A stretch of 64,000 bases of DNA from Yoonia sp. I 8.24 (GTDB lineage Bacteria; Pseudomonadota; Alphaproteobacteria; Rhodobacterales; Rhodobacteraceae). Positions within the stretch are counted from its first letter, which is position 1; each line of letters opens with the position of its first letter. Position numbers and translations under genes: made by a program. The notes under the pieces are model-generated. The model was given only the letters and a program-made list of their open reading frames with translations. It had not been told where the DNA came from and made no database searches. The stretch lies in assembly GCF_022096995.1 (NCBI RefSeq), contig NZ_JACXGQ010000007.1:124001-188000 (forward strand). The letters are read 5' to 3'. Of this stretch, positions 44,525 to 53,732 are shown piece by piece.

Positions 44525-44559
44525 CCGCAAGGGTGTCAGGAAATATTGTCCCCTTGCGG
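44525..44559 (+). other. hairpin before the GNAT gene
   Basis: Perfect nine-base arms (44525-44533 and 44551-44559, CCGCAAGGG / CCCTTGCGG) around a 17-base loop, ending 21 bases before the GNAT ATG. It lies in the 247-base gap 44334-44580, which otherwise shows only a short untranslated-looking frame and a weak CCGG stem followed by TCTTTTTT near 44500. It could sequester the leader or be the tail of an unseen transcript. Confidence 0.4.
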
Positions 44560-44580
44560 CACACGCAATGGACAAATCCA

Positions 44581-45024
44581 ATGATCACGATCACCAACGT
44601 TACACCAACCGACCTCCCCCCGCTGCAGGATATGATTTGCGCGCTTTGCGCACATCACGGCGACACATGCGTGCGTGGGGTCGCAGACATTCACGCGCAA
44701 TTCATTGATGGTCCGCTGATGGGGCTCATTGCGCGCGAAAATGACATGCCTGTCGGGTTTGCGACCCTCGTGACCCACTGGCGGCCTATGAACACGGGCG
44801 ACAGTATCGATATATTGCATTTATTTGTCGTGGAAGGGTGGTGCGGCCAAGGCATCGGGCGCAGGCTGATCGCAGCGGCCCAATCGCACGCACGCGCAAC
44901 AGGCGCGATACGGTTGACGATTGGCACATCGCCCAACAACACAAGCGCCGCGCAGGCCTACCGGGCGATGGGTTGGGATGAAATCACTGCGACAGCCGGG
45001 CCACGATTTCAGATCAGACTTTAG
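44581..45024 (+). CDS. GNAT-family N-acetyltransferase
   Basis: 147 residues. The acetyl-CoA loop is seen in LHLFVVEGWCGQGIGRRLIAAAQ (Q/RxxGxG/A as QGIGRR), followed by IRLTIGTSPNNTSAAQAYRAMGWDEI. The N-terminus ITNVTPTDLPPLQDMICALCAHHGD is the usual GNAT start. ATG 44581 is preferred. Substrate unknown. Followed by two alternative hairpins at 45027-45055. Confidence 0.85.
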   Translation: MITITNVTPTDLPPLQDMICALCAHHGDTCVRGVADIHAQFIDGPLMGLIARENDMPVGFATLVTHWRPMNTGDSIDILHLFVVEGWCGQGIGRRLIAAAQSHARATGAIRLTIGTSPNNTSAAQAYRAMGWDEITATAGPRFQIRL

Positions 45025-45026
45025 AC

Positions 45027-45055
45027 CCACCCCGTAGGGTGGATCTTGATCCACC
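45027..45055. terminator. two overlapping palindromes between convergent genes
   Basis: CCACCC-CGTA-GGGTGG (45027-45042) and GGTGGATC-TT-GATCCACC (45038-45055) share bases and cannot both fold. They fill the 35-base gap between the convergent GNAT and aldo/keto reductase genes. Probably a bidirectional terminator; the CGTAGGGTGG core also resembles short dispersed repeat units seen in many bacteria. Confidence 0.5.
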
Positions 45056-45059
45056 TCCC

Positions 45060-46103
45060 TTAGTAAGGCATCGGGTGCGCGCGGTGTACCGTATCGATCT
45101 CAGCGATCAACGCATCGCTGAGCACCACATCTTTGCCCGCAATGATATGCGCTAACTGTTCCGATGTCGTCGCCCCGAAAATCGCGGACACTGGGAAAGG
45201 CCGCGAACCTTGCCATGCCATGGCCATATGCACCGGATCGACTCCATGCTGCGTAGCCAAATCAAGATAGGCTTGCGCGACGGGCAAAGTACGCGGGGTC
45301 ATGCGCCCACCCAGTTCTGGGCCGATTGACCGGCGGCTGCCTTCGGGGATCGCGCCGTTTTGGTACTTCCCGGTCAGCAACCCGCAGGCCAATGGCGAAA
45401 ACGACAACAATGTCACGTCCTCATTCACCGCCATTTCGGCCATATCGGTATCATACATACGGCACATCAATGAATATTCGTTTTGCACGGATACCATGCG
45501 CGGCAGGCTGGCGGCCTCGGCCAGATCAACCCATTTGGTCATCCCCCAGGCAGATTCGTTTGAGGTCCCCACCGCACGAATTTTGCCTTCGGCAACCAGT
45601 TCACCAAAAGTGGTCAGCACACCCATCATATGATCCAGCGTTTGCGCGCGATCTTGGCCAGAGGGGTCATAGGTCCAGTTTTGGCGGAACATATATGATC
45701 CACGCTCAGGCCAATGCAGCTGATACAAATCGATCATATCCGTCTGCAAACGCCTCAAAGATGCCTCAACGGTTTCACGGATATTGCCACCGTCGAAGCC
45801 CTTGCCGTCACGCACCCAACCAGGGTTGTTTCCAGATACTTTCGTGGCGATGATCACCTCATCACGGCGACCTGATTTGGCAATCCAGTTTCCGATCACC
45901 TGTTCAGACAGGCCCACGGTTTCGGCGCTAATCGGGTTCACCGGATACATTTCGGCAGTATCAAGAAAATTAATCCCCGCATCTAACGCCATATCGATTT
46001 GATTGTGTGCGTCGCTTTGTGGGGTTTGGTTGCCATAGGTCATTGTACCTAGGCACCAGTCTGACACCGCAATATCGGTGCGACCAAGGTTAAGCATTTT
46101 CAT
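45060..46103 (-). CDS. aldo/keto reductase (Tas-like)
   Basis: 347 residues, NADPH-dependent carbonyl reductase fold. The catalytic tetrad is visible as Asp in DAGINFLDTAEMYPVN with Tyr of the same motif, the Lys of EVIIATKVSGN, and His of DLYQLHWPERG. A C-terminal nucleotide segment HVPHMAMAWQGSRPFP-like AMAWQGSRPFPVSAIFGATTSEQL binds cofactor. The long N-half with SPISAETVGLSEQVIG resembles E. coli Tas. Natural substrate unknown. Divergent from nothing; 92 bases follow the beta-barrel gene stop. Confidence 0.88.
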   Translation of the reverse strand: MKMLNLGRTDIAVSDWCLGTMTYGNQTPQSDAHNQIDMALDAGINFLDTAEMYPVNPISAETVGLSEQVIGNWIAKSGRRDEVIIATKVSGNNPGWVRDGKGFDGGNIRETVEASLRRLQTDMIDLYQLHWPERGSYMFRQNWTYDPSGQDRAQTLDHMMGVLTTFGELVAEGKIRAVGTSNESAWGMTKWVDLAEAASLPRMVSVQNEYSLMCRMYDTDMAEMAVNEDVTLLSFSPLACGLLTGKYQNGAIPEGSRRSIGPELGGRMTPRTLPVAQAYLDLATQHGVDPVHMAMAWQGSRPFPVSAIFGATTSEQLAHIIAGKDVVLSDALIAEIDTVHRAHPMPY

Positions 46104-46151
46104 GAGTTCACTTTCAAATCTGCGTTCAAAAGCAAACTAATCCCTAAAACG

Positions 46152-46184
46152 CAGGTGGCAAGACCCGTCGCAACCGATCTTGCC
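46152..46184 (-). terminator. probable terminator of the beta-barrel protein gene
   Basis: On the minus strand, GGCAAGA (46178-46184) pairs with TCTTGCC (46157-46163) around a 14-base partly paired loop, followed some bases later by GTTTT. It is a moderate stem in the 92-base gap after the stop at 46196. Confidence 0.45.
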
Positions 46185-46195
46185 GTTGTTTGGTT

Positions 46196-46660
46196 CTAGA
46201 AATGATAGAATGCGCCAACACGGGTCGTTGTCACCGCGTCAGTGGTGTGGTCATCCATAAAATCGCGAATGAATTCCGCGCGCAGGCTCACTTTGTTGGT
46301 GAAGTCTGTCTGCACCCCAACACCTAAGTTAAAGCCAGACGCATTCCCGCCATCGCTTTCATAGCTGGTGATCCCGCCAGACGCCAAGGCCTCAACGGCC
46401 CCCAAGTCATAGGTTCCCAAGGCGCGCAAACGCCGGGTGCTGTAATCTGCGTCGCCCGCGATATGCCCGCCAATTTCCAATTCACCGCCATAACCAAAGG
46501 TGCCGTAACCCAAACCAACACCGGCGATCAGCGACGCAGAGGTCTGCGTATCGCCAGAATGCGGGTATGCATAATCAAGCGCACCACCTGCATAGAAATC
46601 TTGCGCGGATGCCATACTCGCCGCCACAGCCAAAGCTGCGCCTAAAATGATCGTTTTCAT
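46196..46660 (-). CDS. outer-membrane beta-barrel protein
   Basis: 154 residues with a Sec signal (MKTIILGAALAVAASMASAQ). Alternating hydrophobic strands suggest an eight-stranded barrel (GGALDYAYPH, ASLIAGVGLGYGTFGYGGEL, LRALGTYDL, FNLGVGVQTDFTN, VSLRAEFIRDF), ending in Phe (VGAFYHF), the usual outer-membrane insertion signal. Function unknown; small OmpA/OmpW-size porin-like or stability protein. Divergent from metG. Confidence 0.84.
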   Translation of the reverse strand: MKTIILGAALAVAASMASAQDFYAGGALDYAYPHSGDTQTSASLIAGVGLGYGTFGYGGELEIGGHIAGDADYSTRRLRALGTYDLGAVEALASGGITSYESDGGNASGFNLGVGVQTDFTNKVSLRAEFIRDFMDDHTTDAVTTTRVGAFYHF

Positions 46661-46790
46661 TGCCTGCCTCATCGTTGTTTATTACCGCCATAATACCTCA
46701 GATCACCCATCAAGACCAGTGATTGCGCAGTATATCTGGCATCTGGACGCAAGCCCCGTTAGATAGGCCCAAATTGATAGGAAAACGAAG

Positions 46791-48503
46791 ATGGCCCGTC
46801 ACCTCATTACGTCTGCAATCCCCTATATCAACGGGATCAAACACCTTGGTAACCTTGTTGGCAGCCAATTGCCCGCAGATCTGTTTGCGCGCTACATGCG
46901 TGCGCGCGGTCACGAAGTTTTGTTCCTTTGCGCGACCGATGAACATGGGACCCCTGCCGAACTGGCTGCCGCCAAGGCAGGCAAGCCCGTGGCCGACTAC
47001 TGCGCCGAAATGCATGATGTGCAGGCCAAGATCGCCGATGGGTTCCGCCTTTCGTTTGACCATTTTGGCCGTTCCTCCAGCCCGCAAAACCAAAAACTGA
47101 CCCAAGCCTTTGCTGGCCGTCTGGCCGATATGGGCCTGATCCGCGAAGTGACCGAAGAACAGGTGTATTCCGTCGCTGACGGTCGCTTCCTGCCCGACCG
47201 CTATATCGAAGGCACCTGCCCCAACTGCGGCTTCACATCTGCGCGCGGCGACCAATGTGACAATTGCACCAAACAGCTAGACCCCACTGACCTGATTGAC
47301 GCGCATTCCACGATTTCAGGGTCAACCGATTTGGAAGTCCGCGAAACCAAACACCTGTATCTTTGCCAATCTGAACTCAAAGACGATCTGGCCGCTTGGA
47401 TCGACAGCAAAACGGATTGGCCGATCCTGACCACCTCGATTGCCAAAAAATGGCTTACCGATGGGGATGGTCTTCAGGATCGTGGCATCACCCGTGATCT
47501 TGATTGGGGCGTGCCCGTCAAACGCGGTGACGCCGAATGGCCCGGCATGGAAGGCAAAGTTTTCTACGTCTGGTTCGACGCGCCGATTGAATATATCGCC
47601 TGCGCCCAAGAATGGGAGGATGCCGGCAAAGGCACCGATTGGGAACGCTGGTGGCGCACTGACAAAGGTGCCGATGACGTGACCTACACCCAGTTCATGG
47701 GCAAAGATAACGTGCCGTTCCACACGCTGTCCTTCCCCGCGACGATCAAAGGCACGCAAGAGCCGTGGAAACTCGTCGATTACATCAAATCGTTCAACTA
47801 TCTGAATTATGACGGCGGCCAATTCAGCACCTCGCGCGGGCGCGGCGTGTTCATGGACCAAGCGCTTGAACTCCTGCCCTCAGATTACTGGCGTTGGTGG
47901 CTTTTGTCGCATGCCCCTGAATCGTCAGATGCGGAATTCACGTGGGAAACCTTCCAAACTGACACGAACAAAGACCTCGCCGACGTTCTGGGAAATTTTG
48001 TTAGCCGCGTGACTAAGTTTTGTCGGTCAAAATTCTCTGAGGATGTCCCCGCAGGCGGCACATACGGCGCGGCGGAAACGCAATTGATCACCGATCTTAC
48101 GACCCGAATCCGCGCCTACGAGGCGCATATGGAAGCCACCGAGGTGCGCAAAGCGGCCGCCGAGTTGCGTGCCATCTGGGTGCTGGGCAATGAATACCTG
48201 CAAGCAAATGCGCCGTGGACCACGTTTAAGACGGACCCAGAAACAGCCGCGATGCAAATCCGGCTCGCGTTGAACCTGATCCGGATTTACGCGGTGCTTT
48301 CAGCGCCGTTCATCCCCGATGCAGCGGCAACAATGATCGCAGCAATGCAGACGGAAGACAACAGCTGGCCTAACGATGTGACCACAGCGCTGGAAACACT
48401 GCCCGCAGGCCATGCATTCACTGTACCTGAAAACCTGTTCCGCAAAATCACGGATGATGAACGCGAAGAATGGGCTGCGCGGTTCGCTGGCACACGCGAC
48501 TAA
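46791..48503 (+). CDS. metG: methionyl-tRNA synthetase
   Basis: 570 residues, class I synthetase. HIGH-type motif in [19 protein letters not shown], a zinc knuckle with [17 protein letters not shown] (four Cys), the [10 protein letters not shown] segment, and a KMSKS-equivalent written as [13 protein letters not shown]. This QFSTS variant is usual for this branch and for archaeal enzymes. An anticodon-binding helical domain occupies the C-terminal 150 residues. The dimerisation domain of long MetG forms is absent. The next gene starts 10 bases after its stop. Confidence 0.95.
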   Translation: MARHLITSAIPYINGIKHLGNLVGSQLPADLFARYMRARGHEVLFLCATDEHGTPAELAAAKAGKPVADYCAEMHDVQAKIADGFRLSFDHFGRSSSPQNQKLTQAFAGRLADMGLIREVTEEQVYSVADGRFLPDRYIEGTCPNCGFTSARGDQCDNCTKQLDPTDLIDAHSTISGSTDLEVRETKHLYLCQSELKDDLAAWIDSKTDWPILTTSIAKKWLTDGDGLQDRGITRDLDWGVPVKRGDAEWPGMEGKVFYVWFDAPIEYIACAQEWEDAGKGTDWERWWRTDKGADDVTYTQFMGKDNVPFHTLSFPATIKGTQEPWKLVDYIKSFNYLNYDGGQFSTSRGRGVFMDQALELLPSDYWRWWLLSHAPESSDAEFTWETFQTDTNKDLADVLGNFVSRVTKFCRSKFSEDVPAGGTYGAAETQLITDLTTRIRAYEAHMEATEVRKAAAELRAIWVLGNEYLQANAPWTTFKTDPETAAMQIRLALNLIRIYAVLSAPFIPDAAATMIAAMQTEDNSWPNDVTTALETLPAGHAFTVPENLFRKITDDEREEWAARFAGTRD

Positions 48504-48513
48504 GGAGACAACC

Positions 48514-49227
48514 ATGATCATCGGGCATATCGGCGCACGCGCGGGCAGCAAGGGCGTTCCGGGCAAGAATTTTCGCGATTTGCATGGCAAACCGCTGATT
48601 GATTGGGCGCTTGACCAATTGTTCGACAACGCCCGTGTCGATCATGTTGTTGTCTCTACTGATTGTCCAAAGATGTACGCGCATGGGCTGAAACGTGGCG
48701 CACTTGATATTGGGTTGCGCCCGGACCATCTGGCCACCGATACGGCAGCAAAATGGGATGTCTGGCAACACGCGCTTCTTGAGGTTGAAAAACAAACCGG
48801 ACCGGCGGACGCGTTCTTAGACCTCGATTGCACGTCACCACTGCGCCTGCCCGAAGACGTTGACGCCGGGCTGGACCTTTTCGCGAAAGAACAGCCGGAT
48901 ATGGTGATGTCTTGCTGCGAAAGCCGCAAGAACCCTTATTTCAACATGTTGGAAACCGATGAGACGGGAGGGTTGCATGTATCCAAACCCCTGCCCCACG
49001 GCGTCGTCGCCCGCCAGCAAGCCCCGATGGTCTATGATCACGTCGGCTTGGTCTATGTCGTCAAGCCTAGCTATCTGCGCACAGCGACACGCCTGTTTGA
49101 AGGCCACGTGATCCCGCTGATCGTCCCGAATGAACGCAGCTTAGATGTGGACAGCCCGTTTGATTGGGACGTGATTGAGTATTTGATGGGTAAACAAATT
49201 GCGGATGACCTGCGCCCACCGGCCTAG
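48514..49227 (+). CDS. acylneuraminate (nonulosonate) cytidylyltransferase family protein
   Basis: 237 residues. Nucleotide-activating fold with GARAGSKGVPGKNFRDLHGKP (CTP-binding ARxGSKxxPxKN), VVVSTDC, and AFLDLDCTSPLRLPEDVD (family QxTSPLR variant). These enzymes make CMP-sialic, CMP-legionaminic or related sugars. With the NeuB-like synthase at 50063 it points to a nonulosonic-acid-type surface sugar; which one is unknown. It lies 10 bases after metG, so it may be read from the metG promoter. ATG 48514 is chosen over a frame that overlaps metG. Confidence 0.87.
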   Translation: MIIGHIGARAGSKGVPGKNFRDLHGKPLIDWALDQLFDNARVDHVVVSTDCPKMYAHGLKRGALDIGLRPDHLATDTAAKWDVWQHALLEVEKQTGPADAFLDLDCTSPLRLPEDVDAGLDLFAKEQPDMVMSCCESRKNPYFNMLETDETGGLHVSKPLPHGVVARQQAPMVYDHVGLVYVVKPSYLRTATRLFEGHVIPLIVPNERSLDVDSPFDWDVIEYLMGKQIADDLRPPA

Positions 49228-49931
49228 CGCCAGCCCTGCCAGAACCGTAGTTTTGCCTGCTTTTCGGCAAAGCTTTGCGTTAACGCGGCTGGATCATATT
49301 CTGTCTTGATCCAATCATCGATGGCAATCGGCGATTGCGCGTTGCGGGCCGCGTAAACATCCAGAAAATGATCCAGAACCCCTGTGCTAGTCTTGCGGAT
49401 ATGCAAGAAGCGAAAGCTCAGCTGCTTGCGCACGTCTTCCAACGCCTTGCCTTCGACCACTACCAGATAAATCACGGCAGCCAACCCTGTGCGATCGGCG
49501 CCCGATTTGCAATGCATCAAGAACGGCCGTTCTATGGTTTCGAAGCAATCCAATAGCTTGATCAACTCTTTGACTTTGGGCGCGCGGCGCGCAGCCATCT
49601 GGCAGTTGACCAAAGTCAGGCCCAGCTGTTCGCAGCTTTCGACCTCGAACAGGTAATGCGGTTGCTTTGCAACGCCGCGTAGGTTCAACACAGTTTTGAT
49701 GCCCATCGCAGCATAAGCTTCGAACCGTTTGTGATTTGGGTGGTTCGACCGATATGCGTCCGGAGCAAATTCTTCGAAATTATGCCAATGCAGGCGCAAG
49801 ACCCCGTGGTCGAGCCAATTGAAATGCACCATGGAACGCCTACGTTCCTTTGGGTCAGTGATGTCGTGCCCAAATGATTTACGCAAATTTTGCTCTTTGC
49901 GTTCCAGATATCTGTGTATACGGCGGATCAT
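49224..49931 (-). CDS. dual-specificity/tyrosine phosphatase-like protein
   Basis: 235 residues. The Cx5R loop is HCKSGADRTG, preceded by VLNLRGVAKQPHYLFEVES and followed by LAAVIYLVVVEGKALEDVRKQLSF, the plan of bacterial DSP/PTP-like enzymes. The general acid region may be around MAARRAPKVKELIKLLD. It sits inside the glycan block on the opposite strand and shares CTAG with the cytidylyltransferase stop. Such phosphatases often control polysaccharide export or act on phosphoinositide-like substrates; neither is shown here. ATG 49931 is used; another ATG nine codons upstream is possible. Confidence 0.82.
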   Translation of the reverse strand: MIRRIHRYLERKEQNLRKSFGHDITDPKERRRSMVHFNWLDHGVLRLHWHNFEEFAPDAYRSNHPNHKRFEAYAAMGIKTVLNLRGVAKQPHYLFEVESCEQLGLTLVNCQMAARRAPKVKELIKLLDCFETIERPFLMHCKSGADRTGLAAVIYLVVVEGKALEDVRKQLSFRFLHIRKTSTGVLDHFLDVYAARNAQSPIAIDDWIKTEYDPAALTQSFAEKQAKLRFWQGWR

Positions 49932-50062
49932 CACGGGTCCAAAATAGGGCAATCGCATGTCACTTGGACCATACCCGCGCGTTTTGCAATCAATCTGTGC
50001 AATTGCTCCGCCACGTCAAAACCCATAGAACCGGGGCAATACCACCGCGTAGGAGAGAACCG

Positions 50063-51094
50063 TTGGACATCGCAGGCCGCAAAATTGGACCAGAGCACCC
50101 GCCACTGGTGATTGCAGAGATCGGAATTAACCACGGCGGCGATCTGTCTGTCGCCAAGGAAATGGTGCGTCTTGCCGCTGCTTCTGGATGTGAGGTGGTG
50201 AAACACCAGACCCATATTATCGAAGATGAGATGACCGAAGAGGCCAAGCAAATCTTCCCCCCAAATGCCGATGTGTCGATTTGGGATGTGATGGCGGCCT
50301 GTGCGCTATCGCTTGAGGATGAAAAGGCGCTGAAAGAATACACCGAAAGCCTTGGCATGATCTGGATTTCAACGCCATTCAGCAGGGCCGCCGCAGATTT
50401 CCTTTATGATCTTGATGTACCCGCCTTTAAGATCGGATCGGGAGAAGCTGACAATCTTCCCCTGATCCGCCATATCGCGCGGATGGGTAAACCCGTGATC
50501 ATGTCGACTGGGATGCAAAGCATCGAATCTGTGCGCGCCTCTGTGCAAATTCTTGAGGATGCCGGGATCGAATATGCGCTGCTCGAATGTACCAACCTTT
50601 ACCCGTCACCGCCTGAAATCGTGTCCTTACAAGGGGTCACTGACCTAAAAGATGCCTTTCCGAACGCCGTGGTTGGGTTTTCAGATCACTCAATTGGCCC
50701 TGAAATGGCGTTGGCCTCTGTGGCGCTGGGCGCATGTATCTTAGAACGTCACTATACCGACAGCCGCTATCGCATTGGCCCTGACATCATTAATTCGATG
50801 GACCCGTCAGAGCTGCGCCATATTATCGACCGGTCGCGCGAAATTCACACCGCCCTGCGCAACCCCAAACAGCGCACCGCAGCCGAGGAAGACGTCTACC
50901 GCTTTGCCCGTGCCAGTGTCGTCGCCGACCGTGATCTGCCCGCAGGTCACATGATCACCGAGGCCGACATTTGGGCGCGCCGCCCCGGATCTGGTGAAAT
51001 CGCAGGCTATGACTTTGACAAAGTGATCGGCAAAACACTGACCCATGCGGTGACCCGCAACACCCAGCTCAAGTGGGCCGATTTTGACCAATAG
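50063..51094 (+). CDS. N-acetylneuraminate synthase family protein (NeuB/SpsE-like)
   Basis: 343 residues. PEP-dependent condensing enzyme of nonulosonic-acid pathways. The TIM barrel has LVIAEIGINHGGDLSVAKEM, VKHQTHIIEDEM, AFKIGSGEADNLPLIRHIA, KPVIMSTGMQS and VVGFSDHSIGPEMALASVALGA. A C-terminal SAF antifreeze-like domain begins near ASVVADRDLPAGHMI. The frame is open far upstream, but TTG 50063 follows GGAGAG and starts where homologues start. Product (Neu5Ac, legionaminate, pseudaminate or other) is not fixed by sequence. NeuC- or PseB-type partner enzymes are not in the window. Confidence 0.88.
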   Translation: MDIAGRKIGPEHPPLVIAEIGINHGGDLSVAKEMVRLAAASGCEVVKHQTHIIEDEMTEEAKQIFPPNADVSIWDVMAACALSLEDEKALKEYTESLGMIWISTPFSRAAADFLYDLDVPAFKIGSGEADNLPLIRHIARMGKPVIMSTGMQSIESVRASVQILEDAGIEYALLECTNLYPSPPEIVSLQGVTDLKDAFPNAVVGFSDHSIGPEMALASVALGACILERHYTDSRYRIGPDIINSMDPSELRHIIDRSREIHTALRNPKQRTAAEEDVYRFARASVVADRDLPAGHMITEADIWARRPGSGEIAGYDFDKVIGKTLTHAVTRNTQLKWADFDQ

Positions 51095-51896
51095 CACGCC
51101 CTCCCTGACCCGTGCCGATGTTGGCATTTGGCTGATCAACCTTGATCGCGATACTGATCGGCTGGCCGATATGGTGACGCAGCTTGACGCAATGGGTCTG
51201 TCCTATACGCGGTTCCCCGCGATTTACGGCAAAGACCATGTTGAAACCCTGTCCAAGCGTGCCGATGCGGGCGCCTATGCCCGCAACATGGGCAGCCCGA
51301 TATTGCCGGGGAAGATGGGCTGCTACGCCAGTCACATTGCCGTCTGGGAAGACTTCGTAGCCTCTGACTATAAGGTTGCCCTGATCTTAGAAGACGACGT
51401 TGTCTTTCATGATGACTTCCTTGAAAGCCTTGATCTCGCGCTTGCGGGGGCTGCCCATTGGGACACCGTGCGGTTTAACTGTATCCGCGCGAAGATGCCA
51501 ATCAGCCAAGGCAAAATTGGGGCCTATACGCTTAATGCCTATGTCGGGCCCTTCACCGGGAACGCGACCTATCTGCTGCACAAGGACGTTGCCAAACGGT
51601 TGCTGCCAAACCTCTGGCCCCAAACCCGCGCGTTTGACCACGAACTAAACCGGTTTTTCAAACATGATTTTCGACAGATGGGATTAGAGCCGTTTTCAAG
51701 CCATGTCGACGACGGCGATGTGAGTTCGATCACCGGGGCGCATTTTGGATTGGTCAAGAAATTCAAATGGTACCGGCGTTTGCCGCATTATCGGCTCAAA
51801 GCTGCGAACTATTTCAGACGCATCTGGTGGCTGATAAAAAAAGGACGCATCTGGCCGACACGATGGCCGCTTCCGCTAGATAATCAGCCGAAATGA
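51084..51896 (+). CDS. glycosyltransferase family 25 protein
   Basis: 270 residues. GT25 hallmarks: WLINLDRDTDRLADMVTQL, LPGKMGCYASHIAVWED and the metal/nucleotide segment ALILEDDVVFHDDFLES. GT25 enzymes add galactose or glucose to lipooligosaccharide cores. The start is TTG 51084, overlapping the synthase stop by 11 bases; a CTG seven codons on is the only other option. No membrane span except a basic, Trp-rich C-terminus (WWLIKKGRIWPTRWPLPL) that may associate with the inner membrane. Overlaps the next gene by four bases. Confidence 0.85.
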   Translation: MTNSTPSLTRADVGIWLINLDRDTDRLADMVTQLDAMGLSYTRFPAIYGKDHVETLSKRADAGAYARNMGSPILPGKMGCYASHIAVWEDFVASDYKVALILEDDVVFHDDFLESLDLALAGAAHWDTVRFNCIRAKMPISQGKIGAYTLNAYVGPFTGNATYLLHKDVAKRLLPNLWPQTRAFDHELNRFFKHDFRQMGLEPFSSHVDDGDVSSITGAHFGLVKKFKWYRRLPHYRLKAANYFRRIWWLIKKGRIWPTRWPLPLDNQPK

Positions 51897-53017
51897 CCGA
51901 TAGCACCGTACATGCGCTTGCAACAGTCACGGCACCGGCGGACTTTGGTACACGCGGCCTGCCCCGCGCAACAAAGCCCAAAAGCGCTGCGTTTTGGGAC
52001 AACTATGACAATGACACGCTCATTTACGACTGCTTCGGAATTGGGTCACGTGGTATCGTTCGGCTGACCATGCCCAAACTGTTGGGTTTTAAGAAAAGGT
52101 TGCTTAGCGCCGATTTTACCATCAACGGCCAGCAGATCAGACGCAAGAAGCTTAAACAAAACCTTAAGCATGATGTGCTGGATCTCTATGTGGATTCCCC
52201 TGCGGGAGATATCACGATCACTTCAGGCAGCACCCTCTTGCATGTGCCCGTCCGATTGTCAGATCCTGCGCGCTATGCCGGGTGTAACGTGCTTTATACA
52301 CAGATCAAAAACGATGATTTGCAATGGGTCTATGATTGGGGCTGCGCACATCAGCGCAACCACGGTGTCGACGCCATTCTTGTGACCAATAACGGCAGCA
52401 CCGCCTATACAAGCGAAGCGCTGAGACAGGTCCTTGCAAGCATTCCAAACCTTAAGGTCGCCGATGTCTTGGACGCACCACTCTCTCATGGCGCACACCA
52501 CCAGAATGGGGCCGGCACGGGGGCAACAAAATTCTTGCAACCCGCCTTGCTGAACTTGACCCGCGACCGTTTTTTTGAACAAGCCCGCGCAGTGCTTGTG
52601 TGTGATGTCGATGAATTGGTGCAGCCTGCCGGAACTGAAAGCATATTCGACGCGACAGTCGCATCACAACTCAAATACAAGAGCTTTCAAGGGGTTTGGC
52701 GCTATGCCCAAACATCTGACGCGCCAGTCCGGCACGCTGATCATATTTGGGCAAAGCCTGAGGGCACCAAATGCGCCAGCAAATATTGTATTGTCCCAAA
52801 CAGCCTATTTGGCCGCATGACGTGGGGCGTGCATAGTCTAGAGGCGATCAACAGACACATCTTTCGGCCGTCCAATCGTTTCCAGTTTTTTCACTGCAGA
52901 CAAATTAGTACGTCGTGGAAATCAGATCGTAGCGCGAAGGGCCAAACAGATATGGCAGTGGACCCCAAAACGCAGGATTTCATGTCCGCGACGTTTCCGC
53001 CAGAGGTCGAGCTGTGA
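51893..53017 (+). CDS. GT92/GT2-like glycosyltransferase
   Basis: 374 residues, GT-A-like. An N-terminal beta-rich segment of about 120 residues precedes CNVLYTQIKNDDLQWVYDWG and AILVTNNGSTAYTSEAL. The metal-binding DxD in ARAVLVCDVDELVQPAG and KSFQGVWRYAQ follow, matching the family that contains GT92 and DUF616-like enzymes. The end has HCRQISTSWKSDRS. Donor and acceptor unknown. Four-base overlap with the GT25 gene indicates a single surface-glycan operon with the NeuB-like gene. 130 bases downstream is nasT. Confidence 0.76.
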   Translation: MTDSTVHALATVTAPADFGTRGLPRATKPKSAAFWDNYDNDTLIYDCFGIGSRGIVRLTMPKLLGFKKRLLSADFTINGQQIRRKKLKQNLKHDVLDLYVDSPAGDITITSGSTLLHVPVRLSDPARYAGCNVLYTQIKNDDLQWVYDWGCAHQRNHGVDAILVTNNGSTAYTSEALRQVLASIPNLKVADVLDAPLSHGAHHQNGAGTGATKFLQPALLNLTRDRFFEQARAVLVCDVDELVQPAGTESIFDATVASQLKYKSFQGVWRYAQTSDAPVRHADHIWAKPEGTKCASKYCIVPNSLFGRMTWGVHSLEAINRHIFRPSNRFQFFHCRQISTSWKSDRSAKGQTDMAVDPKTQDFMSATFPPEVEL

Positions 53018-53147
53018 TAAATATTTTTCGCTCACTTTCTGGGCATATCGTCTAAATTATCATCGCAATATCGGTTTAACGAAGCCACTCGCCCCAAATT
53101 GACTGACAGGTCTTATGTCCCAAATTTTCGGCTGATAGCGCGAAAGC

Positions 53148-53732
53148 ATGGATGCCGCGCTCAAAATTCTTGTCGTTGAACCAGATGCCGCGCGCGCGCA
53201 GGACATCATTGATGCGCTTAAAGATGGCGGCTGGGGCAGCGTCTATATTGTCGCTGAAATCTCTGCGTTGGCGCCAAAGCTTAAGGAAATTGACCCCGAC
53301 ATTGTGTTGATCGATCTGGCACATCCGGATCGCGACACGCTCGAACATATTGGGCAGGTTTCACACGCGCAGTCGCGCCCAGTGGCGATGTTCGTCGACC
53401 GCTCTGATTCTGACTTGACGCAAGCAGCCATCACCGCAGGACTTAGCGCCTATGTTGTGGATGGTCTGCAAAAGAAACGTATCAAACCCGTCCTTGAAAC
53501 CGCAATTGCCCGGTTCAAGATGGTAGAGCAGATGCGCCTTGAACTGGACGCCGCGAAACAGGCGCTGACCGACCGCAAAACCATTGACCGCGCCAAGGGT
53601 CTTTTGATGACAGCGCGCGGCATTGACGAAGATAGTGCCTATGGGCTGCTGCGCAAAACCGCGATGGACCAAGGCCGCAAGGTCATTGATGTTGCCCAAG
53701 CACTAGTCACAGCGGCGGATTTGCTCGGATGA
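53148..53732 (+). CDS. nasT: NasT, ANTAR-domain antiterminator
   Basis: 194 residues. A receiver-like domain (about 5-120) keeps an acidic phospho-site-like DIVLIDLAHPD. It is followed by a linker coiled coil and an ANTAR domain (about 135-190), ALTDRKTIDRAKGLLMTARG then DEDSAYGLLRKTAMDQG. ANTAR domains bind paired hexaloop hairpins in leader RNA. In NasT/NasS systems NasS holds NasT until nitrate or nitrite binds NasS. It is coupled by a four-base overlap with nasS, and a matching leader lies at 55032-55120. Confidence 0.93.
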   Translation: MDAALKILVVEPDAARAQDIIDALKDGGWGSVYIVAEISALAPKLKEIDPDIVLIDLAHPDRDTLEHIGQVSHAQSRPVAMFVDRSDSDLTQAAITAGLSAYVVDGLQKKRIKPVLETAIARFKMVEQMRLELDAAKQALTDRKTIDRAKGLLMTARGIDEDSAYGLLRKTAMDQGRKVIDVAQALVTAADLLG

